Notes: generated from the letters alone by a model not told the origin. A DNA stretch of 64,000 nt from RI-242 sp038246255 (GCA_038246255.1 JBBRWC010000007.1:1-64000), one strand, 5' to 3'; counted from the first letter of the stretch, positions 55,277 to 64,000 are shown. Made by a program: numbers and translations.

Positions 55277-55777
55277 ATGAAGCACCAACACATCCTGTTC
55301 GTTTTGTCGGCGCTTGCGGTTCTCGCCGCCTGCAAGGGCGAGGAAAGCGACGGCAACCACCTGCCCGCTCTGCCCGAGCATTTTGTCTCCACCACCCCGC
55401 TCGAGAGTGCCGTCGACGTCAAAGCGGTGCGGGAGTCGGCCAAGGACGGCGAGCGCGTCGTCCTGCGCGGCACCGTGCAGGAGTTCGGCGCGCTCGCGAC
55501 GCTGCGGCTCGTGGAAGACTCGCTCAGCCACTGCGGCGAGGGCAACCTGGAGGACGAACACTGCTCGACCCCCTGGGATTTTTGCTGCGAGGATCCGGCG
55601 GCCCTGCGGCGCTACACCGTCAACGTGGAGTTCCTCGAGGGCGAGCGCCCCGGCGCGTGGCGTTTGCGGGGCGCGCACGGGATCGATCGACTGAGCGAGG
55701 TCACCGTGGCCGGGGTCCTGCACGTCGACGAGCTCGGCAACATGCGCCTCGCTGCCGACCGCATCGCGCTGCAGTGA
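55277..55777 (+). CDS. Cys-rich lipoprotein with OB-fold-like region
   Basis: A 166-residue predicted lipoprotein: hydrophobic segment then lipobox AVLAAC, Cys19. After an unstructured stretch comes ERVVLRGTVQEFGALATLRLVEDSL, a beta-barrel-like region, with the motif HCGEGNLEDEHCSTPWDFCCEDP carrying four cysteines. I recall a family of planctomycete lipoproteins with CxTPWDYCCE. Its function is unknown. It follows the second permease after 19 bases, so it is the last gene of the exporter operon. The cysteine cluster, like that of the first gene of the operon, would fit a metal-linked cargo or sensor. Confidence 0.75.
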   Translation: MKHQHILFVLSALAVLAACKGEESDGNHLPALPEHFVSTTPLESAVDVKAVRESAKDGERVVLRGTVQEFGALATLRLVEDSLSHCGEGNLEDEHCSTPWDFCCEDPAALRRYTVNVEFLEGERPGAWRLRGAHGIDRLSEVTVAGVLHVDELGNMRLAADRIALQ

Positions 55778-55983
55778 CTCCCGCCGCTGGCCCGCGCGTG
55801 AGGGATGTTCCCGTCCCAGGTCGCCGCGCCCGCGCGCCGGATACCTTGAGTCGCCGCGCTCGGACTCGATCTTTGGGGTTGCGGTGGTACCGCGGGGCCG
55901 GCGGCGCTAGCCGCAGGTAGCAGGCATGCTCGCGCCGTCCCCCGGGTGGGGCAGCGCATCCCACCTCTTCGACGGAGCACCCC

Positions 55984-56793
55984 ATGGCCATTTCGATGCA
56001 GCAGGCAGCGCGGCTCACAAGCGCGGCCGAGCTCAACCTGGTGAAATCCAGCGCACCGCGCGCGATTGCGGCGCTCAGCGAGCGCCAGCTCGAATCGAAG
56101 CTCGTGCGCGCCCGGCGTTTGTGGCACAAACAGCGCGACCTCCACCAGCGCCAGCGGCTCGCGAGCCGCAAGACGACCGGCTCCAAATCGGGCGCGCGGG
56201 GTGACGCCAACGCGCGTACGGAGCAAAAGGCCCAGCTCTTCGAGGACGTGCTGCGCAGGTTCGAGGCGCGTCTCGAAGCCGTGCGCGAGCAGGGCGACAC
56301 GAAGAAGGGGAGCGCGGCCGTTAAGCAGCGCGCGCCGGGTTCGAAGAAGGTCCTGAAACGGAGTGGCAAGAAGACGGCTAAGAAAGCCGCGAAGAAGACG
56401 GATAAAACAGCCAAGAAGGCGACTAAGAAGGCCGCGAAGCGCTCTACGAAGAAGAGTGCGAAAAAAGCTGCCGGTCGCAAGGCGGGCAAGAAGTCGGCTC
56501 GCCGCGCATCGGCGCCGACAAACGTCGATATCGCGCAGCGTGTCGCCGAGCGCGCGGGAGAGCGACGCGAAGCGGCGGGGCGTGTGGCCGCGCGTCGGAC
56601 GGCGGCGCTCGTCAGCACCGGCGGCCGCGAACGGCAAGTCGACAGCGACGATCCCGAGTCGCCGAAAATCGTTGCGGCGGGGAACCGCGCAGCGCCGCCC
56701 CCCAATCCGCCCGACGACCCGCTTCAGCTCAAAATTCAAGCGCACATCGGGTCGCGCGCACGCCGCAATCAGGCGAAGCGCGACCAAAAGTGA
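55984..56793 (+). CDS. Protein with histone H1-like lysine-rich segment
   Basis: A 269-residue protein. Residues 1-70 form a helical domain (ISMQQAARLTSAAELNLVKSSAP, then LVRARRLWHKQRDLHQRQRL) known from hypothetical proteins in several phyla. Residues about 110-178 are a low-complexity run of AKKAAKK-type repeats as in histone H1 and bacterial Hc1/BpH-type nucleoid proteins. The rest is disordered. It probably binds DNA or RNA and helps condense the nucleoid. The Lys tail is coded mostly by aag and gcg codons. Start ATG 55984. Confidence 0.78.
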   Translation: MAISMQQAARLTSAAELNLVKSSAPRAIAALSERQLESKLVRARRLWHKQRDLHQRQRLASRKTTGSKSGARGDANARTEQKAQLFEDVLRRFEARLEAVREQGDTKKGSAAVKQRAPGSKKVLKRSGKKTAKKAAKKTDKTAKKATKKAAKRSTKKSAKKAAGRKAGKKSARRASAPTNVDIAQRVAERAGERREAAGRVAARRTAALVSTGGRERQVDSDDPESPKIVAAGNRAAPPPNPPDDPLQLKIQAHIGSRARRNQAKRDQK

Positions 56794-56799
56794 CGGTGC

Positions 56800-57790
56800 G
56801 GGCGTCGCACTCACCGTGTCGGCCAGCGTGCGCGAGCTGAGCCCGGCTGCGTGCGCCTTCGCGGCGCTCACGCGGTTGAGGCCTGCGAGGGGGCCTTCGC
56901 CCGGCGCCCATACCGGCAGCTCGCCCCACGGACGCAGACCCAGGCGTTCGAGGTCATCCGCGGGGACCCACGTGAACCGTGCGTCGCTGCCAGTCACTGC
57001 TCGCGAGCCGTGCAACAGGTCGGCGATCGTTGCGCCGTTTTTGGGCCCCACCGCGTTGAATACGCCGCGCGCGCCGTTCACTAGTCCGGGTTCTTCATCA
57101 GGTTTTCGAGCAGACGAGCCCGAGTCGTCGCCTGGCGGTGCTTTGCGGCCGCGGGCGGCCGGGGGCGACTACTTCCTCACTCTGTTGCACACGCTGCGGC
57201 CAGTAGGTGAAACGGTCCGTCTCGTCGCGCGGACCGACGATCAGGCCGGGGCGGACGTTGAACGTGCGGCCGGGCAACGCGGCTTCGACCGCTTCTTCGC
57301 ACAGGGCCTTGAGCGGTCCGTAGTTCTCGTTGTCGATCTTGTCGGGGTCCACTTCCGTCAGTCGGCCGATGGGGGTGTTTTCGTCGATGCCGAGTGTGCC
57401 GAGTTCGGGATACACCGATACCGTCGAAACGAGCGCATACGCACCCACGCGGTCCGCGAGAAATTCCGCCGATGCCCGGGCGCAGCGGGGGATATACGCC
57501 GACGTGTCGACCACGAAGGCGAACATACGGTCGTTGCGCAGTGCGTCCAGGCCCGCGTCCATCTTCGGGTTGCGGTCGCCCTGGAGCTTTTCGAGGTCCG
57601 GGAACAGGTCCGCGTTGGTGTGTCCGCGGTTGAACAGAACGGGCGTGATGCCACGCGCGAGGGCGGCTTCGACGATATGCGGGCCGAGGAAACCCGTTCC
57701 ACCCAGAACCAGCAGCGTGGCTTTGGAGCCGCTGGCCGATGCGGCCGCGGTTTCGGATTGTGTCGAGGATGCCGGGTTGCGGCCGAAGGC
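56800..57790 (-). pseudogene. Broken NAD-dependent epimerase/dehydratase gene
   Basis: Remnant of an NAD-dependent epimerase. The open N-terminal part carries the Rossmann motif LLVLGGTGFLG and SVYPELGTLGIDENTPIG, runs through GLIVGPRDETDRFTYWPQ and then meets a frameshift near 57150. A short piece RLLENLMKNPD (frame 3) follows, and then VNGARGVFNAVGPKNGATIADLL (frame 1) to about 56815, where it is cut off by the end of the H1-like gene. I see no normal start: the Rossmann motif is preceded by a low-complexity stretch. It was probably an exported epimerase-like protein of planctomycetes. Confidence 0.75.
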
Positions 57791-57844
57791 ATCGCGCCAA
57801 TTCGGTCGACGTGCTGTTGGAAACGCGGACGCCTGCGGCGCGTT

Positions 57845-59086
57845 ATGGGGCCCGTGTCCACCGCTGCTTCCCCGGCTGCGCCGTCTTAGTCCCCTGCGCC
57901 CTGGCGTCTCGCGCCCGGCGAGGCGCCGCGGCTATTCGGCCTCGCCGCGCTCAACTTTCTGACCCTGGGTGCTTGGTACGTCCTGCGCCCCCTGCGCGAC
58001 GAGATCGCAACCATCGATCCGGACTTCGTCCCGACACTTTGGACGTGGGTTTTTGTGGTGATGCTCGTCCGGTCGCCCTTGTTCGCGACGCCGGTCGGAC
58101 GCCGGTCGGACGCCGGCCCAGGCGCCGGCTCCTATCGTTCGTGTACGTGCTTTTTGCGCTCGTGATCGCGGGTTTCGCGCTGTTTTTCGCGCACGCGGAG
58201 GGGCATTTGCACGAGCGCGGCGCGGCTCTTCGGGCCCGTCGCCGCCGCGCTGTTCGAAGTGGGGCGCTGGATCGTGCTCGTGCTCGACACCTATGCGCGC
58301 CGCCACCGCGGAGTGGACGACGGACCGCTGTCGGCGGAGGCGGCGCAGGAGCACATCGGCGGCGGCGTGATCGACGGACTGGTGCTCGTGTTCCGCTCCC
58401 CGTACCTGCTGGCCATCGTTGCCTCTATGGCGTTCACCAACGTCGCAGGCGCGGTGTTCTACCTCCAGCAGTCGGAGATCCTGAAGGAGCACCTCGTCGA
58501 GCGCGCCGCGCGTGGTGTGTTCCTCGCGGACATCAACACGTGGAGCAACGGCATCGCGCTCCTTGGCCAGCTCTTCCTCAACGCGTGGATCCTGCGCCGT
58601 GTCGGACCGGGCATTGCGCTCTTGGGTTTGCCGGTCGTCGTGTTCGCTGCGCTGGCCGCGCTGGGTTGGGTGCAGTGGAACGGGAGCGCGCCGCCAGTGA
58701 TCCTCGGCACGTTCGCCGCTGCGGAGATCGCGCGGCGATCGGCCAACTTCGCGCTGTCGCGTCCGACGCGCGAGTACCTCTTCACGTTGGTCTCGCCCAG
58801 CGCGAAGTACCGCTCCAAGAACTTCATCGACACCGCCGTGTACCGCGGCGTGGACGTGGCGGCGAGCGCCGCGGAGCGCGGCCTGCGTGCGGGCGTGGGA
58901 TTGCCGCTCTACGGGGTTGCGTTTGCGTTCTTACCGCTCATCGGGGCCTGGGCGGCGCTCGCGCTCGTGCTTGGACGGCTCGCCCGGATCCGCGTGCGAA
59001 CGGGTGCCGAGCCCCCTTCAACGCCGCGCACGATGGACCGCACGGTCAATCCCACGGGGGACCGCGCCGGCGGAAACGGGGTATGA
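57845..59086 (+). pseudogene. Broken Npt-like (ATP/ADP-type) MFS transporter gene
   Basis: Remnant of a 12-helix transporter related to NTP/NDP exchange (Npt) and MFS proteins. Frame 1: ATG 57845, then TAG at codon 15 (57887-57889), then LFGLAALNFLTLGAWYVLRPLRDEIATIDPDFVP. At 58090-58111 an 11-bp tandem duplication (gccggtcggac) shifts the frame. Removing one copy restores FATPVGRRPRRRLLSFVYVLFALVIAG exactly. Near 58220 a deletion of about 100 codons with a second shift joins AEGHLHERGAA to RLFGPVAA, and the frame then runs intact to the stop at 59086. It keeps SPSAKYRSKNFIDTAVYRGVD but cannot make a full protein. Confidence 0.82.
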
Positions 59087-59253
59087 ACAGGGTGGATGGC
59101 GCGCGGTCTTCGGCCCTTGGGGGCTAGCAAGAATCGTGTCCCTGCTTCAGGATGCTGCATTGGCGGCAAACGGCCGGGATCCGGGAACCCCCGGGCCCCG
59201 CCGCTGCGTCGTAGACGCTTCCCGACACCCTCGACCCCTTCTCCTCCCTCCCC

Positions 59254-60090
59254 ATGCTCCCCCTCAGCTTCACCAAGGGCCTCGCCCTCGCCGCGTTCGT
59301 GCTCGCCGGAGCCTTCACAGCCCCCGCCGCGGCCCAGGCGACCCACGTTGTCCAGTTGTTTACCGTCTCCTTTAGCCCCCAGAACCTCACGATCCAGGAG
59401 GGCGACACCGTCCGCTGGGAGTGGGTGACGGGCTTCCACGACGTCAAGAGCGGCGTGAGCGGCGTGGCGAACGGCATCTTCAACTCAGGTAGCCCTGTCC
59501 CGGCGCCCGCCCTGTTCCAGGTCACGTTCGACGCGGCCTTCCTCGCGGCGAACCCCGTTCCGGCCAACACCTACAACTACTACTGCACCGTCCACCTGCC
59601 GATCATGACGGGGCAGATCGTGGTGCAACCCGCGGCCCAGCCGGGCGGTGTCACGCCCTATGGTTCGGGCATCAACCCGGCAAACAGCCTGGTCCTCCTG
59701 AGCGGCCAACCCGCCGTCGGTCAGCCCTTCAGCTTGGGCGTGCGCAACACCGCGACCACGACCAAACCCGCGGCGTTTGCGTACCTCGTGTTCGCGACTG
59801 CTCCCGATGCGAACTTCCCCGCCGGGACCGTGCTCCCGGGCTTCGGACTCTCCGCGCCGGGCGCCGCGGGTGAGCTGCTCGTCAGCCTCCTGCCCCCGAA
59901 CCCCCTTGGGCCGCTCGGACCCGTCGGTTGGGCCGGTGGTGTCGCTCCGCCGGCACCGTTCAACCTCGCGATCCCCAACAACCCGAACCTGGTCGGCGTG
60001 GATCTCTACTTCCAGGGCGCGCTCATCACGCCCAGCCAGGGTTTTTCCCTGGGCCTCACCAACGGCCTCGAAGTCACCGTCGGCAGTTGA
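59254..60090 (+). CDS. Exported plastocyanin-like blue-copper protein
   Basis: A 278-residue protein with a signal peptide (LALAAFVLAGAFTAPAAAQA), a cupredoxin domain and a C-terminal module. The copper ligands of a type-1 site are visible: His62 in TGFHDVKSG and Cys111-x2-His114-x3-Met118 in YYCTVHLPIM. The second half (about 130-278) is the same type of C-terminal domain as in the next gene (GFSLGLTNGLEVTVG). It should shuttle electrons or bind copper in the periplasm or on the surface. It stands 166 bases from the decayed transporter. Confidence 0.85.
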   Translation: MLPLSFTKGLALAAFVLAGAFTAPAAAQATHVVQLFTVSFSPQNLTIQEGDTVRWEWVTGFHDVKSGVSGVANGIFNSGSPVPAPALFQVTFDAAFLAANPVPANTYNYYCTVHLPIMTGQIVVQPAAQPGGVTPYGSGINPANSLVLLSGQPAVGQPFSLGVRNTATTTKPAAFAYLVFATAPDANFPAGTVLPGFGLSAPGAAGELLVSLLPPNPLGPLGPVGWAGGVAPPAPFNLAIPNNPNLVGVDLYFQGALITPSQGFSLGLTNGLEVTVGS

Positions 60091-60275
60091 GCAGCAGGGC
60101 GGGCGCGGACACGCGGCGCCCCACGGGGTAGCCGTCCGCAGTTCGCCGGGATAATCGATCCGGGCCGGGGTTGGGTTTGGACCCGGCTCTGGCCCGGCGC
60201 CGTTTCGGGACGGGCCGTTCTCCGCGAGCTTTCCCTGAGCATCGACGGGGTAGGAGTAGGATCGAGAGCGGTCCC

Positions 60276-62870
60276 ATGGCGTTCGACATCTATCGCCCGT
60301 CCTCGATGCGCGGAATGCGCCCCCGGCTCGCCCGGGTGGGCGTGGTCCTGGCGCTGCTCGGGGTGCTGCTCGCGCAGGTCGCGCTCGGCCGCGACGTAGG
60401 ACTCCCGTGCTCCCGCTGGGAAGGCATTGCGAACCCGTGGACCGGCGTTGCGCTCGCGGCCGGCTCCTTGGCGCGCGCCAGCGCGGTGTACGGCGGCGAC
60501 CTGCACGTGGGTGGGTCCAAGCTCGGACCGGGTGCGTTCGCCAACGTGGTCCGCGTCGATGCTGGCCAGCCGCAGCCACTCGGCACGGGGATCGACGGCG
60601 GGGTGGACGCCCTGTTTGTGTACCGCGGCGAGCTCATCGCTGGCGGAGAGTTCCAAAGCGCGGGGGGTGTCGCGGTCGGCAACGTCGCGCGCTGGGATGG
60701 CAACGTCTGGAGGCCGCTGAGCGCGTGGGGCGTGGACGGGCGCGTGCGTGCCCTGTCGGTGTGGGGTGGAGCGCTCATCGTCGCGGGCGATTTCCAAAGC
60801 GCCGACGGCGCGTTCACGCCGGGGGTCGCGCGGTGGGACGCCAACGGATGGAGCGGACTCGGCTCGGGACTCGCGGGGCGCGGCGCAAGCCTCGCCACCT
60901 TTGGCAATGACCTCGTCGTTGGCGGCGAGTTCACCACTGCGGGCGCGCTGGCTGCTTCCAACGTCGCGCGCTGGAACGGTGCGAACTTCGCCGCCCTCGG
61001 CGCGGGCTTGCCCGGCTTCGTGCGTGTGCTCAAGATGCACAAGGGCGAGCTGTTCGCAGGGGGCGACTTTGCCCAACCTGGCCCGAGCGGCCTGCAACGT
61101 GTCGCGCGTTGGACGGGCTCCGCGTGGGCGGGGCTTGCGGGCGGTGTCGACGGACCCGTGCGCACGCTCGTCTCCTACGGCGCGGACCTGATCGCGGGTG
61201 GCGACTTCCAACTCGCCACACTCGGCCAGGGGCCGTTTTTTGCGAGCGTGCTTTCGCCCCATGTCGCGCGCTGGAACGGCGCCGGGTGGCGGCCCCTCGG
61301 ACCGGGGATCTTTGGACCCGTAGAGCACCTTCAGGCCCTCGACGGCGATGTGCTCGCCCTCGGGGAGTTCGACGTCGCGGGCACCCAAATGGCCCACTCC
61401 ACCGCGTCCTGGACGGACTGCGGCTGCGGTGTTTGGAGCCAATTCCCGAAGGGCTTTTCGGGCAGCGGGCAAACGACGGTCCAGACCGTGCTCGACACAC
61501 CGCTCGGCCTCGTCGTGGGGGGCTTTTTCCTCGAGGTCGACGGCAAGTTCGCGCGCAGCATCGCGCTGTGGAAAGACGGCAGTTGGAGCAGCTTCGGCTC
61601 CGGCTTGAACGGCATCGTCTTCGCGCTCGCATGGCACGGCTCGGAGCTGTACGCGGGGGGAGCCTTCCAAAGCTTCGATGATCCGGAGGCGCGCAACCTC
61701 GCGCGCTGGGATGGCAACGGCTGGCGCGATGTCGGCGCCGCGCCCAACCTTCCGGTGTTTGCCCTCGCTCCCACCGGCAGCGAACTGATCGTCGGCGGCC
61801 AGTTTACGGCGATCGGTGCGCTGCCGTTCGGTTCCGTCGCGCGTTACGGCGGCGGTGTATGGAAAGCCATGGACGCTGGACTTCACGGCAGCGTCTACAG
61901 CCTGCGCGCCCACGGCGGGCAAGTGTTCGCGGGTGGAGTGTTCGACAGCGCGGGTGGGCAATCGGCGCTCAACGTTGCGCGTTGGGACGGTGCACAGTGG
62001 CATTCGCTCGGCGGTGGCACCGACGGTCCCGTGCTGGCGCTGACCGTGTATGGAGATCACCTCGCGGTTGGCGGCAGTTTTGGGTTCGCGGGCAACGTCG
62101 ACGCTCATTCCAGCGCGCTTTGGGCGCTCGACGGTGTGAGTGGATGGAGCGCGCTGGGCTCGGGTCTTGCGCCGGGTGCGTCCTCCTCAGGCGTGTTCGC
62201 GCTGCGGCACATCGACGGCAAGCTTGCGGCCGGTGGCACGTTCACGAAGTCGAGTGGTGCCCCCGCGGACCGCATGGCGATCTGGACGGGCTCCGCGTGG
62301 GAGATCGCGGCCGGGGACTTCGACGGCGACGTCTTTGCCCTCGATGTCTCGGCGGGTCGCCTCGTAGCGGGGGGCCGTTTTGATCAGATCGACATGAAGG
62401 CCGCGCGTTCCCTCGCGCGCTGGGCACCCTGCTTGCTCGCGGTGGCGCAGCCCTTTGGCCTGGGCGCGGACGCACCGTCGCTGACGGTCAACGTCGGTGT
62501 CCCGCGCAGCGCGCACCGCCTGTTCCTTGGGATCGATCCGGCGCGCGTGGGAGCGCAGGACTCGGGGCTCGCGTGGCTTTTGGTGTCGGGCGCACCCGAC
62601 CCCGCATTCCCGCTCGGCACGCCTCTATTTGGATTCGGCTTCACTCCGCCGCACATTCAGCCGCTGCTCATCGGACTGGGGATCGGATCGTTGGGCGCGA
62701 CCATGGGGCCGTTCCCGTGGCCCTACGGTGCACCGGCCGTTGACATCGAGTTCTCCGTACCGCCATCCCCCGCGCTGGTGGGCACGTTCCTCTTCGCCCA
62801 GGGCCTCGTCGGAGTGTGGAGCCAAGGCCTCGCGCTGACGAACGGGCTGGGGCTGCTGATCGGCAACTGA
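60276..62870 (+). CDS. Large surface protein with ~12 beta-propeller-type repeats
   Basis: An 864-residue exported protein. Signal sequence in residues 10-38 (MRPRLARVGVVLALLGVLLAQVALG). About 12 repeats of 50-60 residues follow, each with an ARW(D/N)G...W..LG core and L.AGG.F..A..., the pattern of delta-60/Kelch-like propeller repeats. A C-terminal module (about 755-864) ending WSQGLALTNGLGLLIGN is homologous to that of the neighbouring copper protein. ATG 60276 was chosen because the frame upstream is Pro/Arg-rich. Such proteins are anchored or secreted in planctomycetes and may bind sugars or proteins. No enzyme motif is visible. Confidence 0.85.
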   Translation: MAFDIYRPSSMRGMRPRLARVGVVLALLGVLLAQVALGRDVGLPCSRWEGIANPWTGVALAAGSLARASAVYGGDLHVGGSKLGPGAFANVVRVDAGQPQPLGTGIDGGVDALFVYRGELIAGGEFQSAGGVAVGNVARWDGNVWRPLSAWGVDGRVRALSVWGGALIVAGDFQSADGAFTPGVARWDANGWSGLGSGLAGRGASLATFGNDLVVGGEFTTAGALAASNVARWNGANFAALGAGLPGFVRVLKMHKGELFAGGDFAQPGPSGLQRVARWTGSAWAGLAGGVDGPVRTLVSYGADLIAGGDFQLATLGQGPFFASVLSPHVARWNGAGWRPLGPGIFGPVEHLQALDGDVLALGEFDVAGTQMAHSTASWTDCGCGVWSQFPKGFSGSGQTTVQTVLDTPLGLVVGGFFLEVDGKFARSIALWKDGSWSSFGSGLNGIVFALAWHGSELYAGGAFQSFDDPEARNLARWDGNGWRDVGAAPNLPVFALAPTGSELIVGGQFTAIGALPFGSVARYGGGVWKAMDAGLHGSVYSLRAHGGQVFAGGVFDSAGGQSALNVARWDGAQWHSLGGGTDGPVLALTVYGDHLAVGGSFGFAGNVDAHSSALWALDGVSGWSALGSGLAPGASSSGVFALRHIDGKLAAGGTFTKSSGAPADRMAIWTGSAWEIAAGDFDGDVFALDVSAGRLVAGGRFDQIDMKAARSLARWAPCLLAVAQPFGLGADAPSLTVNVGVPRSAHRLFLGIDPARVGAQDSGLAWLLVSGAPDPAFPLGTPLFGFGFTPPHIQPLLIGLGIGSLGATMGPFPWPYGAPAVDIEFSVPPSPALVGTFLFAQGLVGVWSQGLALTNGLGLLIGN

Positions 62871-62961
62871 CAGGGCAAAAAAACGGCGCGGCCCAAACGA
62901 AGTCGCGCTCAGGTGCCTTTTGGCCCGACGCCCAAGCGGTGTTGAAGCTCGTTCGCGGGAG

Positions 62962-63873
62962 TTACGACGCGGCGCTCGTGTCGGGGTCGTCCGCACCCCG
63001 CGCGTGCGCCAGGCGGGCGGCCAGCGCGTCGATCGTCGCGGGGCCGTGGCCCGCGAAGTGGTTGTTCGCGAAGACGTAGATGTCCGCCAGGCGGGTTGCG
63101 AGGGTTTCGATGAGCACGGCCCAGCGCTCGAGCTGCGGCGCGCGGTCGATCACGGTTCGGTCGAAGGTCGTAGTCAGCGCTTCCGTCGCTTTGCGGTCGC
63201 CGATCAGGCGCACGTAGCCGAAGTTCGCGGTCAAGAGCAAGTCGAGTCCACCCAGTCGACGCGCAAGTTCGTCCGGATGTGGGAGGTAGTCAAGGTCGAC
63301 CAGCGCGAGCGCCGCGTTGCGCGCGCGCAACAGGTCGAGCAACGGCGGTGCAATCCAATTTCCATTGCGTACTTCGACGGCGACCGCGATGTCCCGGGGC
63401 AATGTTTCCAGATAGGCATCCAAGCGCTCGAGGAACGGAACCACTCCGGAAAACGCCGTGCGGTTGAAGTAGGGGAACTGCAGGAGCAGCGGGCCGCGTT
63501 TTGCGCCAAGGTGGGCCATTCCCGCGAGGAACGCATCCGTGTCCGCCCGCGCGCGGGCACCCGTCATCACACGCGCGCCGTCGGGTTGCGCGGCTTCGCC
63601 CCCGTGCGCGATCGTGCGCGGGAACTTCGCGGCCATGCGAAATCCTTCGGGGAGCTTCGCGCTCCATCCTGCGACCAAACGCCGGTCGGGCACGCGGTAG
63701 TACGTGACGTCCGCTTCGACGGTCCGGTAGCGCCGCGCGTAATGGGTCAGAAAGTCCCCCGGTTTTGTCCCTGACGGATAGAACGGCCCGACCCAGCCTT
63801 TCGCCGACCAACTGGACGTGCCGAACCACAGGTCGGCAGCCCGTTCGTCGCTCGAGCGCGCGGCGGCGTCCAT
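62962..63873 (-). CDS. DUF72 (YecE-like) protein
   Basis: A 303-residue TIM-barrel protein of the DUF72/YecE family. Typical blocks are LWFGTSSWSAKGWVGPFYP, YRTVEADVTYYRVPDRRLVAGW, the FP segment in RGPLLLQFPYFNRTAF, VAVEVRNGNWI, and IYVFANNHFAGHGPATI. The function of the family is not settled. ATG 63873 overlaps the stop of the next minus-strand gene (TGATG), which supports this start over the GTG at 63903. Confidence 0.9.
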   Translation of the reverse strand: MDAAARSSDERAADLWFGTSSWSAKGWVGPFYPSGTKPGDFLTHYARRYRTVEADVTYYRVPDRRLVAGWSAKLPEGFRMAAKFPRTIAHGGEAAQPDGARVMTGARARADTDAFLAGMAHLGAKRGPLLLQFPYFNRTAFSGVVPFLERLDAYLETLPRDIAVAVEVRNGNWIAPPLLDLLRARNAALALVDLDYLPHPDELARRLGGLDLLLTANFGYVRLIGDRKATEALTTTFDRTVIDRAPQLERWAVLIETLATRLADIYVFANNHFAGHGPATIDALAARLAHARGADDPDTSAAS

Positions 63874-64000
63874 CAGCGCAAGAGCGGCCGGGAAAGCTGC
63901 CACGAGAACGTCGCGGCGATCGATTGGCCTTCGAACGTGCCGCGATCCGCTTCGAGCTTGCCGAACTCGAGCCCAAAATCGAACGACGGGCGCACGCGGT
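63873..64000 (-). CDS. Partial: C-terminus of a probable outer-membrane protein
   Basis: The last 41 codons before the stop at 63873-63875 read FDFGLEFGKLEADRGTFEG...AATFSWQLSRPLLR, an alternating hydrophobic pattern with aromatic residues, as in the final strand of an outer-membrane beta barrel. It is cut by the window edge, so the family is not assigned. The stop overlaps the DUF72 start, so the two are probably one operon. Confidence 0.5.
   Translation of the reverse strand, partial: RVRPSFDFGLEFGKLEADRGTFEGQSIAATFSWQLSRPLLR

Noticed and set aside
45497..57889. In-frame TAG codons read as amber recoding in this organism
   Set aside because: TAG is the normal stop of the EF-P (15314-15316) and Ca2+ antiporter (11175-11177) genes, and the affected genes also carry frameshifts and deletions.

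Overview
The window is a high-GC bacterial chromosome segment that most likely comes from a planctomycete of the deep-branching Saltatorellus/Engelhardtia/Rohdeia-like group. Three things point there. Two secreted proteins near the right end share a C-terminal module ending in a 'GF..GL.NGL' signature that I associate with those genomes. There are several secreted proteins of planctomycete type. Many genes begin at GTG or TTG with no obvious Shine-Dalgarno sequence. The lineage is an inference from protein style, because no rRNA or tRNA gene was found.

Left part (0.4-6.8 kb): a plus-strand lipid-modification cluster of a CFA-like methyltransferase, a fatty-acid desaturase, an FAD oxidoreductase, DUF1365, a full-length cyclopropane-fatty-acid synthase and DUF2878. 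The last four overlap start-to-stop. Next (7-13.2 kb) is a minus-strand run: POT peptide transporter, cardiolipin synthase, aminotransferase, Ca2+ exchanger and a lipoprotein. From 13.3 to 15.3 kb lie mutM, a HIT protein and an elongation factor P with an arginine-type, EfpL-like loop.

A decayed island (15.4-17.5 kb) holds the end of a DUF3883 protein, a broken AlbA_2/ATPase gene and a broken ParA gene. Housekeeping and metabolic genes follow (17.5-28 kb): queuosine-precursor transporter, FKBP isomerase, arginine decarboxylase, tRNA-dihydrouridine synthase, Thr/Ser dehydratase, a sulfatase-fold lipoprotein lacking the usual catalytic residues, TrmJ, an RNase Z-like hydrolase and a cobalamin adenosyltransferase.

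From 28 to 43 kb are a CPA2 antiporter, an MBOAT plus AlgJ/X-like polysaccharide O-acetylation pair, a DUF4139 protein, a secreted planctomycete protein, a YihY/BrkB protein with a tandem-repeat insertion, an exported class V aminotransferase, a glycosyltransferase, a SprT-DUF2786 protein, a voltage-gated K+ channel with a zinc ribbon, an SDR, a CPXCG mini-protein and a DEAD-box helicase. The stretch 45.4-48.4 kb is again decayed (YfhO-like and SGNH remnants). At 48.8-55.8 kb a tightly coupled operon encodes a Cys-rich exported protein, a TolC-like lipoprotein, an HlyD-type adaptor, an ABC ATPase, two FtsX-type permeases and a Cys-rich lipoprotein. This looks like a DevBCA/MacAB-like tripartite exporter, possibly metal-linked.

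The right end carries a histone H1-like protein, two more pseudogenes (an epimerase and an Npt-like transporter), a blue-copper protein, a large repeat protein of beta-propeller type, a DUF72 protein and the end of a likely outer-membrane protein. Six or more broken genes in 64 kb is unusually many. Two 90-113 bp dispersed hairpin elements and several short tandem repeats add to the picture of a genome with active sequence turnover.
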